From: Actinomycetota bacterium
Lineage (GTDB): Bacteria > Actinomycetota > Acidimicrobiia > Acidimicrobiales > Iamiaceae
Direction: 5' to 3'
Assembly (NCBI GenBank): GCA_017882935.1
Contig: JADGOP010000198.1
Location: forward strand, 1 to 5,352
Length of the DNA stretch: 5,352 bases
Numbering within the stretch: the first letter of the stretch is position 1; each line of letters begins with the position of its first letter. Shown here piece by piece: positions 3,924 through 5,352 of this stretch. The notes under the pieces are model-generated. The model was not told the DNA's origin. It did not search any database and saw only the letters and a program-made list of their open reading frames with translations. A program made the position numbers and the translations under genes.

Positions 3924-5141
3924 GTGCGCACCCTTGCGGTCATCTCCCTCCACTCGTCGCCCCTGGTCCAGCCGGGCGTCGGGGACAGCGGAGGGATGAA
4001 CGTCTACGTCCGTGAGCTGGTGGCATCGCTGGCCCAGGCGGGCGTTGCGTGCCAGGTGTACGTGCGGCGGTGGCGCCCCGACCTGCCCGACGAGGTCGAG
4101 GTCGAGCCGGGCTTCCGCGTGGTGCACGTCGACGCGGGCGCGCCCGACCTGCCGAAGGAGCAGCTCGAGGGCATCGTCCCCGCGTTCACCGACGGCGTGG
4201 TCGGCCACCTGCTGCGGAACCCGGCCGACGCGGTGCACGTGAACTACTGGCTGTCGGGCGTGGCGGGCCACCGCATCAAGCACGAGCTCGACCTGCCGCT
4301 GGTGTCCACCTTCCACACCCTGGCCCGCGCCAAGGCCGAGACGGGCGACCTCGAGCCGCAGCACCGCATCGACGCCGAGGCCCAGGTCATCGGCTGCTCC
4401 GACGCCATCACCGCCTCCTCCGAGACCGAGGCCGAGCAGCTCTGTCGCCTCTACGGCGCCGACCCCGCCCGGGTCGAGATCGTGCCGCCGGGCGTCGACC
4501 ACGCCTTCTTCTCACCCGGCAGCCACACCGGCGCACGGCGGGCCCTGCACCTCGGGTCGCACCCCGTGCTGCTCTTCGTCGGCCGGGTGCAGCCGCTCAA
4601 GGGCCTTGACGTGGCCATCGGGGCCCTGGCCGAGGTCGTCCGCAAGGAGCCGGAGGCCGTGCTGCTCGCGGTGGGAGGGCCCAGCGGCCCGGGCGGCGAG
4701 GCCGAGCTGGCCCGCTGCCGTCAGCTCGCCGAGGTGCTGGGCGTGGCCGACCGCGTGCGCTGGGTCGATCCCCAGCCGCACCACCTGCTGTCGACCTACT
4801 ACCGGGCCGCCGACGTGGTCCTCGTGCCGAGCAGGTCGGAGTCGTTCGGCCTCGTCGCCCTGGAGGCGGTCGCGTGCGGCACGCCGGTGGTGGCGGCGGC
4901 GGTGGGCGGGCTCACCAGCATCGTGCAGCCCGGCCGCACCGGCGAGCTCATCGAGAGCCGCGACCCGCACGAGTTCGCCCTGGCCGCGCTGGCCATCCTG
5001 GCCGACCCCCGTGGGGCGGCGACCATGGGCGCGTGGGCCGCCCGCTACGCCCGCGGCTACACCTGGTCGACCACTGCGGCCCGCCTGCGCCGGCTCTACA
5101 CCGACCTGACCGAGCGCTCGCTCGTCGACTGCGCCGCCTGA
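3924..5141 (+). CDS. mshA: GT4-family glycosyltransferase, MshA-like (mycothiol biosynthesis)
   Basis: This 405-residue GT-B fold enzyme most resembles D-inositol-3-phosphate glycosyltransferase (MshA), which transfers GlcNAc from UDP-GlcNAc to inositol 3-phosphate, the first step of mycothiol synthesis. The N-terminal domain opens with the hallmark H-S-S-P-L-V-Q-P-G-V-G-D-S-G-G-M-N-V-Y-V. Lys78, Tyr108, Thr132 (in T-F-H-T-L-A) and Arg148 sit about where MshA binds the inositol phosphate. The C-terminal domain has the donor-binding Arg221 and Lys226 (V-G-R-V-Q-P-L-K-G) and the E-x7-E motif of retaining GT4 enzymes (Glu306 and Glu314 in SESFGLVALEA). Length is close to known MshA proteins. GTG 3924 was preferred: TTG 3912 overlaps the -10 hexamer and adds four unconserved residues. 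No Shine-Dalgarno sequence is obvious. A different GT4 acceptor remains possible. The gene ends 13 bases from the convergent proC. Confidence 0.85.
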   Translation: MRTLAVISLHSSPLVQPGVGDSGGMNVYVRELVASLAQAGVACQVYVRRWRPDLPDEVEVEPGFRVVHVDAGAPDLPKEQLEGIVPAFTDGVVGHLLRNPADAVHVNYWLSGVAGHRIKHELDLPLVSTFHTLARAKAETGDLEPQHRIDAEAQVIGCSDAITASSETEAEQLCRLYGADPARVEIVPPGVDHAFFSPGSHTGARRALHLGSHPVLLFVGRVQPLKGLDVAIGALAEVVRKEPEAVLLAVGGPSGPGGEAELARCRQLAEVLGVADRVRWVDPQPHHLLSTYYRAADVVLVPSRSESFGLVALEAVACGTPVVAAAVGGLTSIVQPGRTGELIESRDPHEFALAALAILADPRGAATMGAWAARYARGYTWSTTAARLRRLYTDLTERSLVDCAA

Positions 5142-5154
5142 ACGCGGAAGCTCG

Positions 5155-5352
5155 TCAGGTGCGGCCGAGCTCGCGGGCGCGCTCGACCGCGGCGGTGACG
5201 GCGTCGAGGAACGCCGCGCGCACGCCGGCCTGCTCCAGCACGTGCAGCCCGGCTGCGGTGGTGCCGCCGGGTGAGGTGACGTTGGCGCGGAGCGTGGCGG
5301 CATCGTCGTCGGACTCGGCGAGCAGCCGGGCCGACCCCAGCAGCGTCTGGAC
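5155..5352 (-). CDS. proC: pyrroline-5-carboxylate reductase, C-terminal part (runs off the window)
   Basis: The last 65 residues and stop codon of ProC are present; the N-terminal NAD(P)H-binding domain lies beyond the right edge. The fragment contains the family signature [16 protein letters not shown], part of the all-helical C-terminal domain that forms the dimer and closes over the substrate, then an A-V-x-A-A-x-x-R-A-x-E-L helix near the end, as in typical ProC. The enzyme reduces 1-pyrroline-5-carboxylate to proline in the cytoplasm. It is convergent with the glycosyltransferase gene, with only 13 bases between stop codons and no visible terminator. The fragment shows no frameshift. 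Confidence 0.93.
   Translation of the reverse strand, partial: VQTLLGSARLLAESDDDAATLRANVTSPGGTTAAGLHVLEQAGVRAAFLDAVTAAVERARELGRT

Overview
The window is very GC-rich (C/G dominates nearly every third codon position) and looks like the chromosome of a high-GC actinobacterium. A deep-branching class such as Acidimicrobiia is my guess from overall feel, not something the sequence proves. The actinobacterial signs are a MshA-type mycothiol glycosyltransferase, a protein with the RsiG-type c-di-GMP-binding signature, a compact XRE regulator of a type common in Actinobacteria, and -10 hexamers placed so close to start codons that most transcripts would be leaderless or nearly so. I see no tRNA, rRNA, CRISPR array, insertion sequence, integrase or phage gene. 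This is ordinary housekeeping and regulatory chromosome rather than an island.

Layout, left to right. Positions 1-203 hold no gene I can defend, but include the promoter of the first gene. Positions 204-734 (+) encode an acidic protein ending in a DksA/TraR-type zinc finger. Positions 735-974 are a 240-base gap between convergent genes, built of repeats that copy the 3' ends of both flanking genes and of several hairpins. Positions 975-1646 (-) encode a histidine phosphatase of the phosphoglycerate-mutase-like superfamily. A divergent promoter region (1647-1737) separates it from a run of four plus-strand genes: a degenerate CdsA-like membrane protein (1738-2778), an RsiG-like two-helix protein (2829-3401), an XRE-type helix-turn-helix regulator (3466-3909) and a MshA-like glycosyltransferase (3924-5141). 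The right edge (5155-5352, -) is the C-terminal part of proC, convergent with the glycosyltransferase.

How they fit together: the glycosyltransferase should begin mycothiol synthesis (redox buffering), and proC completes proline synthesis. Two likely regulators sit just upstream of the glycosyltransferase: one probably reads c-di-GMP and, by analogy, restrains a WhiG-like sigma factor; the other binds DNA. Each of the six genes with a visible start has a TANNNT hexamer 4-11 bases before its most plausible start codon. The four plus-strand genes may therefore each have their own promoter even though they are closely packed.

Most notable points: a tandem c-di-GMP signature with one substituted position, a CdsA-fold protein that has lost its catalytic signature, and the duplicated gene ends between the two convergent genes.
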